In this document: positions 20,248-29,264 of the stretch, piece after piece
Layout: each line of letters opens with the position of its first letter
Position numbering within the stretch: position 1 is the first letter of the stretch
Source of the DNA: Puniceicoccus vermicola
GTDB lineage: Bacteria > Verrucomicrobiota > Verrucomicrobiia > Opitutales > Puniceicoccaceae
Length of the DNA stretch: 64,000 nt
NCBI RefSeq assembly: GCF_014230055.1
Contig: NZ_JACHVA010000127.1
Span: forward strand, 62,001 to 126,000
Direction: 5' to 3'
Made by a program: the position numbers and the translations under genes
Notes under the pieces: model-generated
What the model was told of the DNA's origin: nothing
What the model saw: the letters and a program-made list of their open reading frames with translations, nothing else
The model's database searches: none

Positions 20248-21750
20248 TCAAAGCCCCCGAATGCCGTGATACACCTCACCCATTCGCAAGTCCTGCTTGA
20301 GACGGCGAATGTTTGTTTCCTCATCAATGGTCACACATTCGACGCCTGCCATTTCGGCAAGCGTTTCGATCTGGGACGAGGTCACATCGTAACTGAATGC
20401 CGTATGGTGCGCGCCTCCGGCCAGGATCCAGGCTTCTGCCGCTATTTCCAGACTCGGCTTGGCATCCCAGAGAACGCGGGCGACCGGTAACTTGGGCATC
20501 GGCTCAGGGATCTCGACGCTTTCGACTTCGTTTACGAGAAAACGGAACCGTCCTCCGAGGTCGACAAGGGAAGCGTTTATGGCCGAACCGGTCTTTCCAT
20601 TGAAGACCAAGCGGACGGGATCCTCCTTGCCTCCGATCCCGAGAGGATGAACCTCACAACTGGGCTTCCCGTTGCTGATGCTTGGGCAAATCTCGAGCAT
20701 ATGAGAACCGAGGCAGCGCGAACCGGCAGGATCGAAGTGATAGGTGTAGTCTTCCATGAACGACGTACCCTTACCCTGATTTCCGGACATGGCTTTCAAG
20801 ACCCGTACGAGAACGGCGTGTTTCCAATCGCCTTCTCCTGCAAACCCATAACCATCGGCCATCAAACGCTGGACCGGAAGGCCCGGCAACTGCGCCATGC
20901 CATGGAGATCTTCAAAGGTATCAGAAAAAGCTCCATACCCGCCTTCGGTGAGAAATCGACGCATCCCGATTTCGATTCGTGCAGCCTCCCGAAGAGAACT
21001 GTGTCTCTCCCCTCCTTTTCGAAGACCTTCCGTCAACGAATAGGTATCGGCGTATTCCTGACAAAGAGAATCAATATCCGCATCGGAAGATTCAGAGATC
21101 ACGGCAACAAGGTCACCGATTCCATGGGTATTGACCTCAAACCCAAAGACCTGCTCAGCCTCGACCTTATCGCCATCGGTCACCGACACATAGCGCATAT
21201 TGTCCCCAAACCGGACGACCTTCAGGTTGTTCATTTCGTGCCAGCCAGCAGCCACCCCAGCCCAGTCCCGGAGTCGGGATTGCACCTTGGGATCCTGCCA
21301 ATGACCGACAATCACCTCCCGGGCAATGCGCATCCGCGTCATCATATGGCCGAACTCCCGACCGCCATGAGCGGACTGGTTCAGATTCATGAAATCCATA
21401 TCAATCTCCGCCCATGGGATGGACTGATTGTATTGGGTATGAAGATGACAGATCGGCTTGGTTAGGATGGAGAGACCGTTGATCCACATCTTCGCTGGGG
21501 AGAACGTATGCATCCAAGTAATGACCCCAATGCAATCGCGATCATTAGACGCTTCGCTGCAGAGATTGCGAATCTCCTCAGAGGTAGTGACGATGGGCTT
21601 GAAAACGATTTCGACCGGCATCGCATTGACCGCATTCAGGCCCTTGGCGATCTCTTCTGCATGGGAAGAAACCTGCTGCAAGGTTTCAGGCCCATAAAGG
21701 TGCTGGCTGCCGGTAACAAACCAGATTTGTTTGGATTGGAGATTTTTCAT
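20248..21750 (-). CDS. araA: L-arabinose isomerase
   Basis: Interconverts L-arabinose and L-ribulose. 500 aa, full length. Starts MKNLQSKQIWFVTGSQHLYG, the family N-terminus; other blocks include GVITWMHTFSPAKMWI, LHTQYNQSIPWAEIDMDFMN, LNQSAHGGREFGHM, GEGDWKHAVLVRVLK and the C-terminal GGAHHTAFSY carrying metal-site histidines. It is placed between araB (37 nt upstream) and araD (11 nt downstream) on the minus strand. Confidence 0.96.
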   Translation of the reverse strand: MKNLQSKQIWFVTGSQHLYGPETLQQVSSHAEEIAKGLNAVNAMPVEIVFKPIVTTSEEIRNLCSEASNDRDCIGVITWMHTFSPAKMWINGLSILTKPICHLHTQYNQSIPWAEIDMDFMNLNQSAHGGREFGHMMTRMRIAREVIVGHWQDPKVQSRLRDWAGVAAGWHEMNNLKVVRFGDNMRYVSVTDGDKVEAEQVFGFEVNTHGIGDLVAVISESSDADIDSLCQEYADTYSLTEGLRKGGERHSSLREAARIEIGMRRFLTEGGYGAFSDTFEDLHGMAQLPGLPVQRLMADGYGFAGEGDWKHAVLVRVLKAMSGNQGKGTSFMEDYTYHFDPAGSRCLGSHMLEICPSISNGKPSCEVHPLGIGGKEDPVRLVFNGKTGSAINASLVDLGGRFRFLVNEVESVEIPEPMPKLPVARVLWDAKPSLEIAAEAWILAGGAHHTAFSYDVTSSQIETLAEMAGVECVTIDEETNIRRLKQDLRMGEVYHGIRGL

Positions 21751-21787
21751 TGGTTTCAGGGGTTCTTAAAAATGGAGGAAAAGAGAA

Positions 21788-23455
21788 TCAGCTCCGGGCC
21801 GCTTCCTTGATCAGGAGTAACTGCTTCATCAACGAGCCGAGATCGACCTGATCTTTCACTCCGCCAAAAGCATCGTGAACCTCGCGGTAGAGCTCAAAAA
21901 TCTGGTTATAGACGGCGTGGGATTCCGGGTTCGGCGTATAGACAACGTCCTTCAGGAAAGTCATAGCCTTCTGGGCCGAGGCAAAATCCGAGTGAACGCC
22001 AGCATTGACCGAAGCTCCCACTGCCGCCCCGAGGGCGCAAGTCTGCGAAGAACCGGACACCCGCATTTCCCTTCCGGTAACATCGGCGTAGATCTGCATC
22101 AGCATTGCGTTCTTCTCGGCGATCCCACCGGCACAGACAATCCGATCAATCGGCACGCCGTAATCGACAATCCTCTCGATGATCATCCGGGCACCGAACG
22201 CGGTCGCCTCAATCAAGGCGCGATAAATTTCAGCCTGAGTCGTATGCAACGTCTGCCCAACCAGAAGTCCTGTGAGGCGCTGGTCGACGAGAATGGTCCG
22301 GTTGCCATTGTTCCAGTCCAGTGCGAGCAAACCACTCGCCCCGGGGGCTTGATTGGCGACCTCTTCGGTCAGTCTTCGATGATCTTCTTCATTCCCTTCG
22401 CAGGCTTTTTCGACCCACCACTTGAACAAATCACCGACTGCACTCTGACCCGCTTCGATGCCATAAAACCCAGGGAGGATGGCGCCTTTGACAATTCCAC
22501 AGATTCCGGGAATGTCCGGAACGTCCTTCTCCAGAGAGACGACCCCGCAGTCGCAGGTAGAAGTCCCGATGACCTTCACCAACGTACCTTCTTCGACGCC
22601 ACACCCGATCGCACCGTAGTGCACGTCAAACTCACCGACTGCGATCTCAATCCCCTCGGGGAGGCCAAGCTTCGCCGCCCACTCCGGGCAGAGCTGTCCA
22701 GCAGAGTGAGAGACGTCCACCGCTCTCTCGTAGAGACGGTCCCGCGGGTCAGCTAGCGCTGGATCCAGCATGGCCAGAAACTCTTTATCGGGAAGACCGT
22801 CCCAATCTTCGGAATACAAGGCTTTGTGACCCGCCGCACAGACCCCGCGAACGATCTTCGACGGATCCGTAATACCGGCAAGGACAGACGGGATGTAGTC
22901 ACAGAGTTCGACCCAGCTATGAGCAGCGTCTGACACTGCCGAATCAATGCGTCGGCAATGGAGGATCTTACTCCACCACCACTCCGAGGAATACGTGTTG
23001 CCGCACTTGGCGATGAACTCCGGACGATGCTCTGCCGCCAGCTCGGTAATCTCGGTCGCCTCGCGGTGGCTCGTGTGATCCTTCCAGAGCCAAGACTGCG
23101 CATTCAGGTTATCCTCCCACTGGTCAAGAGTCCCCAATGCTCGGTTTTTCGCATCCACCGGCAACGGGCTTGAGCCCGTGGTATCGACCCCAATCCCAGC
23201 CACTTGATCGGCCGAGAATCCATCGAACTTCTGCGCGTCTTCCAAGGCGTCACGAACCGACCTTTCCAAGCCATAAAGGTAATCCTTTGGGCTTTGGCGC
23301 GCGAGGTTTGGGTCCTGCTCATCGAGAAGGATGCCCTGATGGCCGCTCGGGTAATTGACAACCCCGGTTCCGATCTCTTCGCCGGTGAGGCAATTCACTA
23401 CTACTGCTCGCACCGAATTGGTGCCGTAATCGATTCCGAGGGTGAATGGGGTCAT
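21788..23455 (-). CDS. araB: Ribulokinase
   Basis: ATP-dependent phosphorylation of L-ribulose at C5. 555 aa FGGY kinase: N-terminal LGIDYGTNSVRAVVVN, GIGVDTTGSSPLPVD, SSEWWWSKILH, the ADP-site loop VKVIGTSTCDCGVV and the C-terminal ICAGG-type segment (IVCAGGIAEKNAMLMQ). Length and the TTGSSPLP block point to AraB over the shorter rhamnulokinase or xylulokinase. ATG 23455 is used; the 12 codons upstream in frame are not conserved. It is divergent from a LacI-type regulator, with 83 nt between the starts. Confidence 0.92.
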   Translation of the reverse strand: MTPFTLGIDYGTNSVRAVVVNCLTGEEIGTGVVNYPSGHQGILLDEQDPNLARQSPKDYLYGLERSVRDALEDAQKFDGFSADQVAGIGVDTTGSSPLPVDAKNRALGTLDQWEDNLNAQSWLWKDHTSHREATEITELAAEHRPEFIAKCGNTYSSEWWWSKILHCRRIDSAVSDAAHSWVELCDYIPSVLAGITDPSKIVRGVCAAGHKALYSEDWDGLPDKEFLAMLDPALADPRDRLYERAVDVSHSAGQLCPEWAAKLGLPEGIEIAVGEFDVHYGAIGCGVEEGTLVKVIGTSTCDCGVVSLEKDVPDIPGICGIVKGAILPGFYGIEAGQSAVGDLFKWWVEKACEGNEEDHRRLTEEVANQAPGASGLLALDWNNGNRTILVDQRLTGLLVGQTLHTTQAEIYRALIEATAFGARMIIERIVDYGVPIDRIVCAGGIAEKNAMLMQIYADVTGREMRVSGSSQTCALGAAVGASVNAGVHSDFASAQKAMTFLKDVVYTPNPESHAVYNQIFELYREVHDAFGGVKDQVDLGSLMKQLLLIKEAARS

Positions 23456-23538
23456 GGTCAATATGCTCCACCTTTGCCCACTTCGGGTCAAAATTCTCTT
23501 CGCTTGACAGTAAAGCCAGTCTTGGAGAAAGTTTTCTC

Positions 23539-24609
23539 ATGAAGCGGGTGACCATGATGGACATCGCACGAGAAGCGGGCGTTTCCAAGAACGCCGTTTC
23601 ACTCGCCCTACGCAACGATCCCCAGATCCCCGAAAAGACGCGTCAGCGGATCCAGGCGATCGCTGATCGCCTCGACTATCGCAAAGACCCCGTTGTAGCG
23701 CAGCTCATGGCCCGTCTGCGAACGACCAGCGAGCCCGAGGGCAATAAAGCGACACTGGGATTGATCAATGCTAACGAGAAGGGTGATGCCTTTACGAATC
23801 ACCCCACCATCCCCCGTTATGTCGAAGGCTGCCGTCGACGTGCCAGTCAGCTCGGTTACTCCCTCGACACCTTCTGGCTCTATGATCCCGAGATTAACGC
23901 GACCCGTCTTCAACGCATCCTTCGCGCGCGGGGCATTCGCGGCCTTCTCATCGTCGGGCTGATGAACCGCAATCGCCTCCCGGAAGAGTTCTCCGAAATC
24001 TGGGAGAGCTTCCCCTGCATTGTCACTGGCGTGCGCACCCGTAAACCCGCAATTTCCTTCGCATCAACCGACCATCACATCATCACCCTCCGGGCCTTTG
24101 AACACGCTTTGGAGCTCGGCTACCGTCGACCCGGGCTGGTTCTGGACCGAACCATTGACCTTCTCGTCGAAGGTCGATTCTCCGCAGGATATCGCACGGC
24201 CCAGGAACCCCTCCCGCGGAAAGAGCGACTCAACCCTCTGATCGAAGACCGCAAGGGTTCAGGAACGCTGAAAACTTTTGAAAAATGGCTGAAGAAGGAG
24301 CGACCCGACGTCATCTTCACTCTCTATAACGACGTCCGCGACCAACTCGAATCCCTCGGCTATAAGACTCCCGACGACATCGGTCTCATTCAGCTGGAAT
24401 GGCGTCCTGACCGCCCCAACTGGGCCGGGATGAACCAGCACAATGACCTCGTTGGGGAAGCCGCCGTGGACATGATCATCAGCCTTCTGCACAGCGGGGA
24501 AAGCGGTCCACCGCCGTTTCCCCGAGCCACTCTGATTGGAGGATCTTGGGTCGATGGAATTACGGTCCGCCGTCAGGTCTCTGAAAGCGAATTGGGAACT
24601 GCCTCTTGA
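23539..24609 (+). CDS. LacI/PurR-family transcriptional regulator (probable arabinose regulator)
   Basis: 356 aa. The N-terminal LacI helix-turn-helix is clear: MKRVTMMDIAREAGVSKNAV followed by SLALRNDPQIPEKTRQRI and the hinge. The sugar-binding core has ATLGLINANEKGD, a RGIRGLLIVG block and DDIGLIQLEW near the C-terminus. It is divergent from araB; the 83-nt gap includes TTGACA at 23504-23509 in the direction of this gene and probably the shared operator, though no convincing palindrome was found. Effector unknown; location points to L-arabinose or L-ribulose. The ATG at 23539 directly precedes the HTH, so the longer open frame is not used. Confidence 0.85.
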   Translation: MKRVTMMDIAREAGVSKNAVSLALRNDPQIPEKTRQRIQAIADRLDYRKDPVVAQLMARLRTTSEPEGNKATLGLINANEKGDAFTNHPTIPRYVEGCRRRASQLGYSLDTFWLYDPEINATRLQRILRARGIRGLLIVGLMNRNRLPEEFSEIWESFPCIVTGVRTRKPAISFASTDHHIITLRAFEHALELGYRRPGLVLDRTIDLLVEGRFSAGYRTAQEPLPRKERLNPLIEDRKGSGTLKTFEKWLKKERPDVIFTLYNDVRDQLESLGYKTPDDIGLIQLEWRPDRPNWAGMNQHNDLVGEAAVDMIISLLHSGESGPPPFPRATLIGGSWVDGITVRRQVSESELGTAS

Positions 24610-24663
24610 GAACTTCAGAATGACCTTTCGGGATCCGTGCTCTGCTCTCCTTTTGCGATGGGA

Positions 24664-24802
24664 GAGAGCTGGAAGCTCTCACTACTTTGCTTTTGGGGTT
24701 CTGGGTGGTTGATCTGCTCGGGTGGAGTACAGGCTGGCAGCCTGTGCTACTTTTTGGGGACCTTGACAAAGGTCGCATACACAGGCTGGCAGCCTGTGGT
24801 AC
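24664..24802. repeat. Three REP-like hairpins with adjacent GTAG/GTAC
   Basis: Three short perfect hairpins sit in the gap between the LacI-type gene and the dehydrogenase: GAGAGCT-GGA-AGCTCTC (24664-24680), ACAGGCT-GGC-AGCCTGT (24729-24745) and the same again at 24781-24797. Each is followed on the plus strand by CTAC or GTAC, so on the minus strand each hairpin is preceded by GTAG (twice) or GTAC (once), the tetranucleotide layout of REP elements acted on by RAYT transposases. The last copy touches the stop codon of the dehydrogenase gene. Confidence 0.75.
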
Positions 24803-25728
24803 TATTGAGAGACTTTCGCGAAGGTTTCGCGGAGGGACTGAGCGGAATTTCGCAAGCCCTGCATTTCTTTCGGCCAGAGGTCGAATTCCACGTGCGAGAG
24901 CACGCCTTCGCGTCCGAGCACGGTCGGAACACTGATTGAGACGTTTTTGAGGCCGTAAGCACCCTTCTGAACGCTCGAAACGGGGAGGATCTGTTGCTTG
25001 TCGAGAACGACCGAGTGGACGGTCTCGGCGATGGTGGCCCCGACGGCCCAGCCCGCTCCGCCTTTGCGGCGAATTACTTCGGCACCGCTACCTTTGGTGC
25101 GCTCAAAAATGGTTTTCTGAAAGTTCGGGTTGCACGCCTTCATCGAGGAGAGCAAATGACCAGCGACCGTGGCTGAGGACCAGATAGGCACCATCGAATC
25201 CCCGTGTTCGCCGAGAATCAGGGCTTTCACTTGCGTCGCTGGCAGTCCGAGGTCGGCAGACAAAAGAGAACGGAATCGGGCCGTGTCGAGCATGGTTCCG
25301 AGCCCGTACACTTGCTTCTCGGGAACATTCAACGCCTGCGCGGCCAACTGGGTCAGGATGTCGACCGGATTGGAAACAATGAAGAACTGTGCCGAATCCG
25401 AGTATCCAGCGGACTGGATGCTGGCAAGAATCTGCTGAAAGAGAGAAACGTTCCGGTTGATCAGATCGAGCCGGGACTCATCCGGCTTCCGGCGTAGGCC
25501 AGCAGTGATGACAAAGATGTCAGAATCTTTGGCCCGGTCGTAGTCGCCCGCGTAGATCCGTTGGTCGCCCAAGGTCGACGCACCGTGAAGAAGATCCAGT
25601 GCTTCCCCTTCGGCAAGATCAGTGTTCGCGTCCAGGATCTGAATCTCAGACACCAGCCCGGCGCACTGCAGCGCGAATGCTGCATTCGACCCGACTCGTC
25701 CGCCTCCTCCAATGATGGTAACCTTCAT
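24802..25728 (-). CDS. Lactate/malate dehydrogenase-family oxidoreductase of the microcompartment operon
   Basis: 308 aa with the NAD Rossmann loop VTIIGGGGRVGSNAAFAL at the N-terminus, GLRRKPDESRLDLINRN (substrate loop with Arg), SNPVDILTQLA and the catalytic-His block ILGEHGDSMVPIWSS. It is the last gene of the microcompartment operon, 18 nt after the aldolase. PVM-type loci carry such a dehydrogenase; its proposed role is to reoxidise NADH made by the aldehyde dehydrogenase, for example by reducing lactaldehyde to 1,2-propanediol. No encapsulation helix is obvious at either end. Substrate (lactate, malate or aldehyde) cannot be told from sequence. Confidence 0.85.
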   Translation of the reverse strand: MKVTIIGGGGRVGSNAAFALQCAGLVSEIQILDANTDLAEGEALDLLHGASTLGDQRIYAGDYDRAKDSDIFVITAGLRRKPDESRLDLINRNVSLFQQILASIQSAGYSDSAQFFIVSNPVDILTQLAAQALNVPEKQVYGLGTMLDTARFRSLLSADLGLPATQVKALILGEHGDSMVPIWSSATVAGHLLSSMKACNPNFQKTIFERTKGSGAEVIRRKGGAGWAVGATIAETVHSVVLDKQQILPVSSVQKGAYGLKNVSISVPTVLGREGVLSHVEFDLWPKEMQGLRNSAQSLRETFAKVSQ

Positions 25729-25746
25729 GATCTCTCCCTTATCGTT

Positions 25747-26868
25747 CTACTTTTTTTCGAGCGTCTGGAGAATTCTCTCCGAAATGACTTTAACGACCTG
25801 CTCGGCATCTTCATTGAGAACCGGGCCGCCGTCCGCTGAACCGGCACCGAGTTGGCAGGAGCAGGATTCCTTCTCAGGAGCTGCGTGAAAACCGGGGCGA
25901 AACTCGGTGTTATCGCAGAGTTCACACTCTTCCCAGTTTTCCCGGAAATCGCTCATCCCGAGCTGCTTGCGGATACCGATCAAATCCTTGGCCTGCTTAC
26001 CGCTGATGGGCTTGAGCTCCTTACCGAGCATTGAGGCGAGGAGAATCGTCTGACAGTATGCATCAGTGTTCTCCATCTTCCAGTAGGCATCCTCGATGTC
26101 CTTGCCCCAAGTAATGACCCCATGGTTTTCCATGAGAACCGCTTGGTGGTCGACGGCAACTTCCCCAACGACCTTGGCATTCTCCGGTGAACCGGGGGTC
26201 TGGTAGGAAGCGGTTCCGATCGCACCGAGAAAAACTTCGGCTTCAGGAATCAAACAAGTGGGAGGAACGACCTTGGCCACGGCGTAAGCCGTTGCGTGCG
26301 GCGGGTGAGCGTGGCAGCAAGCCTTTGCCTGCGGCTGACGCTTCATAATCCCGATGTGCGTATTGACCTCACTGGTGCGCTTGTATTTCCCGGCGAGCTG
26401 GTCACCGTTCATATCGACGAGACAAATCTGTTCGGGGGTGAGGAAGCCCTTGCTGACCAGAGTCGGTGTGCAGAGGACCATATTGTCGCCAACACGGATG
26501 GTCAGGTTTCCGCCGTTTCCGTCGGTATAACCCTTTTCCCACATCCGGCGACCCATGTCGCAAATCTGCTTCTTTAGCTTTTCGACGGGAGCCGAGGTGA
26601 AGAAGGCCTGAATCTCTTGAGGAGTCTTCGGATCCTTTCCGGCGGTCCAATGATATTCGTAGTCAGGCACGATCGGCTCAGCAGGAACCGATGCGGCGGA
26701 GGCCGATGGCGTTGAGGCGGCCTTGCGCACTCCGCCCCCACGGGAAGCGGTGCGGAGGAAGTCACGGGCTCCCGGGGTCAAAATCTCTCCGGAGGATGCG
26801 ATTTGGTCCGGGCAAGCGCCACTGGCAACCATCTCTTCTACGTCTTTTTGTGTAAGCAACTTTTTCAT
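25747..26868 (-). CDS. Microcompartment class II aldolase (fuculose-/rhamnulose-1-phosphate type) with N- and C-terminal extensions
   Basis: 373 aa. The core (residues about 90-300) is class II aldolase: YTDGNGGNLTIRVGDN, TPTLVSKGFLTPEQI, the zinc ligands in CCHAHPPHATAYAV and AVLMENHGVITWGKD. Such enzymes split L-fuculose-1-P or L-rhamnulose-1-P to DHAP and L-lactaldehyde, the first encapsulated step of PVM compartments. A separate N-terminal domain (1-42, LTQKDVEEMVASGACPDQIA) is joined by an Ala/Ser/Pro linker, and the C-terminus ends in an amphipathic helix (EDAEQVVKVISERILQTLEK) after a Cys-rich CECEL-like stretch (WEECELCDNTEF). Both ends resemble encapsulation peptides. 18 nt separate it from the dehydrogenase gene. 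Confidence 0.9.
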   Translation of the reverse strand: MKKLLTQKDVEEMVASGACPDQIASSGEILTPGARDFLRTASRGGGVRKAASTPSASAASVPAEPIVPDYEYHWTAGKDPKTPQEIQAFFTSAPVEKLKKQICDMGRRMWEKGYTDGNGGNLTIRVGDNMVLCTPTLVSKGFLTPEQICLVDMNGDQLAGKYKRTSEVNTHIGIMKRQPQAKACCHAHPPHATAYAVAKVVPPTCLIPEAEVFLGAIGTASYQTPGSPENAKVVGEVAVDHQAVLMENHGVITWGKDIEDAYWKMENTDAYCQTILLASMLGKELKPISGKQAKDLIGIRKQLGMSDFRENWEECELCDNTEFRPGFHAAPEKESCSCQLGAGSADGGPVLNEDAEQVVKVISERILQTLEKK

Positions 26869-26879
26869 GCGTCCAATTA

Positions 26880-27170
26880 CTAGTCTAAAATTTCTACTGA
26901 ATCTAAAATACAGGCGTTGTAAGCATCGATTGGCACAGGACCATCGAACGGCTTAGTGGCTTCTCCCCCTTCGGTATATCCGATTAGATCGCCCTGGGTG
27001 GCCCCAAGATTATCGAAAACAACCGGGCTTGGCTGGCTCGAGATCATTTCCTTATCGCTCTCCAGAACCTCTTTGCGTCCCAGCGGTGAAACCAGAAGCC
27101 ATCGCCCTACCGGCAGCTCGGGAATCCGGTCCGAGAGAACCACGCGTCCAATCACCCGGCCGACTTTCAT
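26880..27170 (-). CDS. BMC-P pentameric shell vertex protein (EutN/CcmL family)
   Basis: 96 aa, the single Pfam EutN_CcmL domain. It starts MKVGRVIGRVVLSDRIPELP and continues LLVSPLG and NLGATQGDLIGYTEGGEA, the family VDxVGAGxGDxVLV-type loop in diverged form. Pentamers cap the vertices of the icosahedral shell. A much longer frame is open upstream, but the ATG at 27170 overlaps the preceding BMC-P stop as ATGA and begins the domain. Of the three BMC-P genes this is one of an overlapping pair. Confidence 0.9.
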   Translation of the reverse strand: MKVGRVIGRVVLSDRIPELPVGRWLLVSPLGRKEVLESDKEMISSQPSPVVFDNLGATQGDLIGYTEGGEATKPFDGPVPIDAYNACILDSVEILD

Positions 27171-27445
27171 CGAGCCTCCTCCTCTTCGGTCTCGTCGCAA
27201 ATCCCCAGAATGGTATTCCGCAACGGAGTATTCGCCGACCCGGTTTTTACCGAGGCGGCTTCGCCGTCGGTGGTGACAAAGACACGCTGCCCGACTCCGG
27301 CCCCTTGCCAATCGGCAGCGAGAAAGACCTTCCCGTCTCCTTGCCCCGTATCGGTCAGCCCCTCGCACAGCGCCAAGCGCACGCCTTTCATCGAAGGATG
27401 CTTCACGGTGCTGTGGCCGAAGCCGATGACGCGGGCGTCGAGCAT
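27167..27445 (-). CDS. BMC-P pentameric shell vertex protein
   Basis: 92 aa EutN/CcmL-like protein starting MLDARVIGFGHSTVKHPSMK, then LFLAADWQGAGVGQRVFVTT-type sequence (FLAADWQGAGVGQRVFVTTD), i.e. the D..GAG.G..V strand-loop-strand of vertex proteins, and LRNTILGICDE. An acidic tail (ETEEEEAR) follows. It starts 3 nt after the aldehyde dehydrogenase gene and its stop overlaps the next BMC-P start. Having several different BMC-P genes in one locus is typical of PVM compartments. Confidence 0.9.
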   Translation of the reverse strand: MLDARVIGFGHSTVKHPSMKGVRLALCEGLTDTGQGDGKVFLAADWQGAGVGQRVFVTTDGEAASVKTGSANTPLRNTILGICDETEEEEAR

Positions 27446-27448
27446 AGG

Positions 27449-28912
27449 TTAACCAACAACGTTCAGGGCGTCCACGAGGACGCAACGTCGGCGACGGGTA
27501 AAGGTTTGCGGGGTGGTGATGCCTTCGCCTGTGGTCGTGGCGATGGAGTAGCTCAGATATCCTTCTCCACCCAGCCCCAGGCCGGCGGTGCAAGGACCGT
27601 TCTTGACAAAAATCGAGCTATTCATGGCCTGCCCCATGCGTGTCATATGACCGACATGGCTGGTGTGAATCATGGCCGAGTGGTGATAACCGTGCTCGGA
27701 TTGCACCGACAACTTAATCGCCTGGTCCATGTCCCGCACTCGCACGAGAGGAATCATCGGCATCATCTGTTCTTTCTGAACGAAGAGATGAGCCGCATCC
27801 GTTTCGGCAAAGAGCATGGGCGTTCCAGCTGCAACTCGGGCTCCACAATGCGAAGCAAGCATCTCGGGACTGGCTCCAACCAGTTTACGATTCAGGACTG
27901 GATGCGAGCATCCGCCGGCATCCTTGGAATTTGTGAAGGCTTCGTTTGTGAGCGTTTCGAGCTGTTTCGCATTCAATTGATGCCCGCCAGCCCGTTTGAA
28001 GGCGGCCACGAAATCGTCAAAAACCGGCTCAAGGATGAAGACCTGCTTCTCCCCGATGCAGAGAAGGTTGTTATCATAGGCACCCCCGGTAATGATGTCG
28101 GTGGCGGCCTTGTCGAGATCGGCGGAGACGTCGACGACGACGGGAGGATTTCCGGGGCCCGCACAGATGGCGCGTTTCCCGCTCTTCATGGCCGCAGCCA
28201 CAACCCCCGGACCACCGGTCACGCAGATCAAGTCAATCCCGGAGGAAGCACAGAGCGCGTTAAAGGATTCCAGAGAAGGCTCCTCAATGATCGTCACCAA
28301 ATTCTCGATACCCACTTCGCGCTCAATCTCGCGATTAAAAGCATCAACCGCCATAGCAGCACACTTGGCACCACCTGGATGGGCGTTGATCACCATCGCA
28401 TTTCCAGCGGCGACCATATTGACGATATTGCCGGAAAGCGTCGGAATCGAGTGAGTGACCGGAGTGATGGTAGCGATGACCCCGAAAGGAGCATTCTCCT
28501 CCATCGAGATCCCCATATCGCCGCTCATGCCATACGGCTTCAACCATTCCACTCCAGGAACTTTGCTGAGGATCTGCAGCTTTTCGATCTTGTGATCCAG
28601 TCGACCGATTCCAGTCTCCTCGAGTTCGATCTTCCCCCACTCCTCAGCTTTGGCCGAGCACATGGCCTTAACGATCTCAATGACCTTGGCCCGGGCCGCA
28701 AAGCCCTTTTTGCGCAGGGACTCATACCCGCCTCGTGCTGCTTCCACCGCCGAATCGGCGTCGGGAAAAACTCCTTTACGATTGCCCGCCGTGGCTTTTT
28801 TGATCGCCGGCGTCGGCGTCGCTGGTTTGGAGGAGCCCGCAAGAGAGCGGCTGTTTCCGCCCATCTTGTTCAGCACCTCTGCGACGATTTCCTCAATTGC
28901 CCTCGAATCCAT
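27449..28912 (-). CDS. CoA-acylating aldehyde dehydrogenase of the microcompartment (PduP/EutE-like)
   Basis: 487 aa. Converts lactaldehyde-derived or other short aldehydes to acyl-CoA with NAD. An N-terminal encapsulation peptide is plain: residues 1-18 (MDSRAIEEIVAEVLNKMG) form an amphipathic helix followed by a Ser/Pro/Ala linker to about residue 45. The catalytic core has APFGVIATITPVTHSIPT, GNAMVINAHPG, VTGGPGVV and the nucleophile in DNNLLCIGEKQ (Cys 285). C-terminal ARVAAGTPMLFAETD and GGEGYLSYSIATTTGEG match the PduP/EutE group. Located between BMC-P genes in the operon core. Confidence 0.94.
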   Translation of the reverse strand: MDSRAIEEIVAEVLNKMGGNSRSLAGSSKPATPTPAIKKATAGNRKGVFPDADSAVEAARGGYESLRKKGFAARAKVIEIVKAMCSAKAEEWGKIELEETGIGRLDHKIEKLQILSKVPGVEWLKPYGMSGDMGISMEENAPFGVIATITPVTHSIPTLSGNIVNMVAAGNAMVINAHPGGAKCAAMAVDAFNREIEREVGIENLVTIIEEPSLESFNALCASSGIDLICVTGGPGVVAAAMKSGKRAICAGPGNPPVVVDVSADLDKAATDIITGGAYDNNLLCIGEKQVFILEPVFDDFVAAFKRAGGHQLNAKQLETLTNEAFTNSKDAGGCSHPVLNRKLVGASPEMLASHCGARVAAGTPMLFAETDAAHLFVQKEQMMPMIPLVRVRDMDQAIKLSVQSEHGYHHSAMIHTSHVGHMTRMGQAMNSSIFVKNGPCTAGLGLGGEGYLSYSIATTTGEGITTPQTFTRRRRCVLVDALNVVG

Positions 28913-28925
28913 AATCTACTTCCGT

Positions 28926-29255
28926 TTACTTCTTTCCGCTGTCGTCCTCACTGCTGAGGAATACGTTTTCGCCCTCAATCTGAACCGAATCGACGATCCC
29001 AATGATCGAAGCGTCGATGGGGAGCGACTTGAGTCCCGCCCCTTGGCGAGCGGAACTTCCCTGGACAAACATGACCATCTCACCGGTGCCGGCGCCAATC
29101 GGATCCACTGCCACGAGGGTGTTGGATCCAGGCTTCAGCCGCGAGGGAGTCTCCGCATCAGCCAGCATAGGCCTCAGCAGCAACAACCGTCGGCCGCGCA
29201 GGTCTTCCTCTTTCTTCGAGGCGACAACCTGCCCGATTACCCGTGCAAGATACAT
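28926..29255 (-). CDS. BMC-P pentameric shell vertex protein
   Basis: 109 aa, starting MYLARVIGQVVASKKEEDLR and containing VAVDPIGAGTGEMVMFVQGS, the canonical VDxxGAGxGExVLxxxGSSAR signature of EutN/CcmL pentamers (the SSARQ follows). The C-terminal 20 residues (NVFLSSEDDSGKK) are an extra polar tail. Located 13 nt upstream of the aldehyde dehydrogenase gene and 9 nt after a BMC-H gene. It is the most canonical of the three BMC-P proteins here. Confidence 0.94.
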   Translation of the reverse strand: MYLARVIGQVVASKKEEDLRGRRLLLLRPMLADAETPSRLKPGSNTLVAVDPIGAGTGEMVMFVQGSSARQGAGLKSLPIDASIIGIVDSVQIEGENVFLSSEDDSGKK

Positions 29256-29264
29256 GTGGGTGCC

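Noticed and set aside
27029-28957. 642-codon open frame on the plus strand
   Set aside because: Antisense to the aldehyde dehydrogenase and BMC-P genes, with no domain; the minus-strand genes carry full family motifs.
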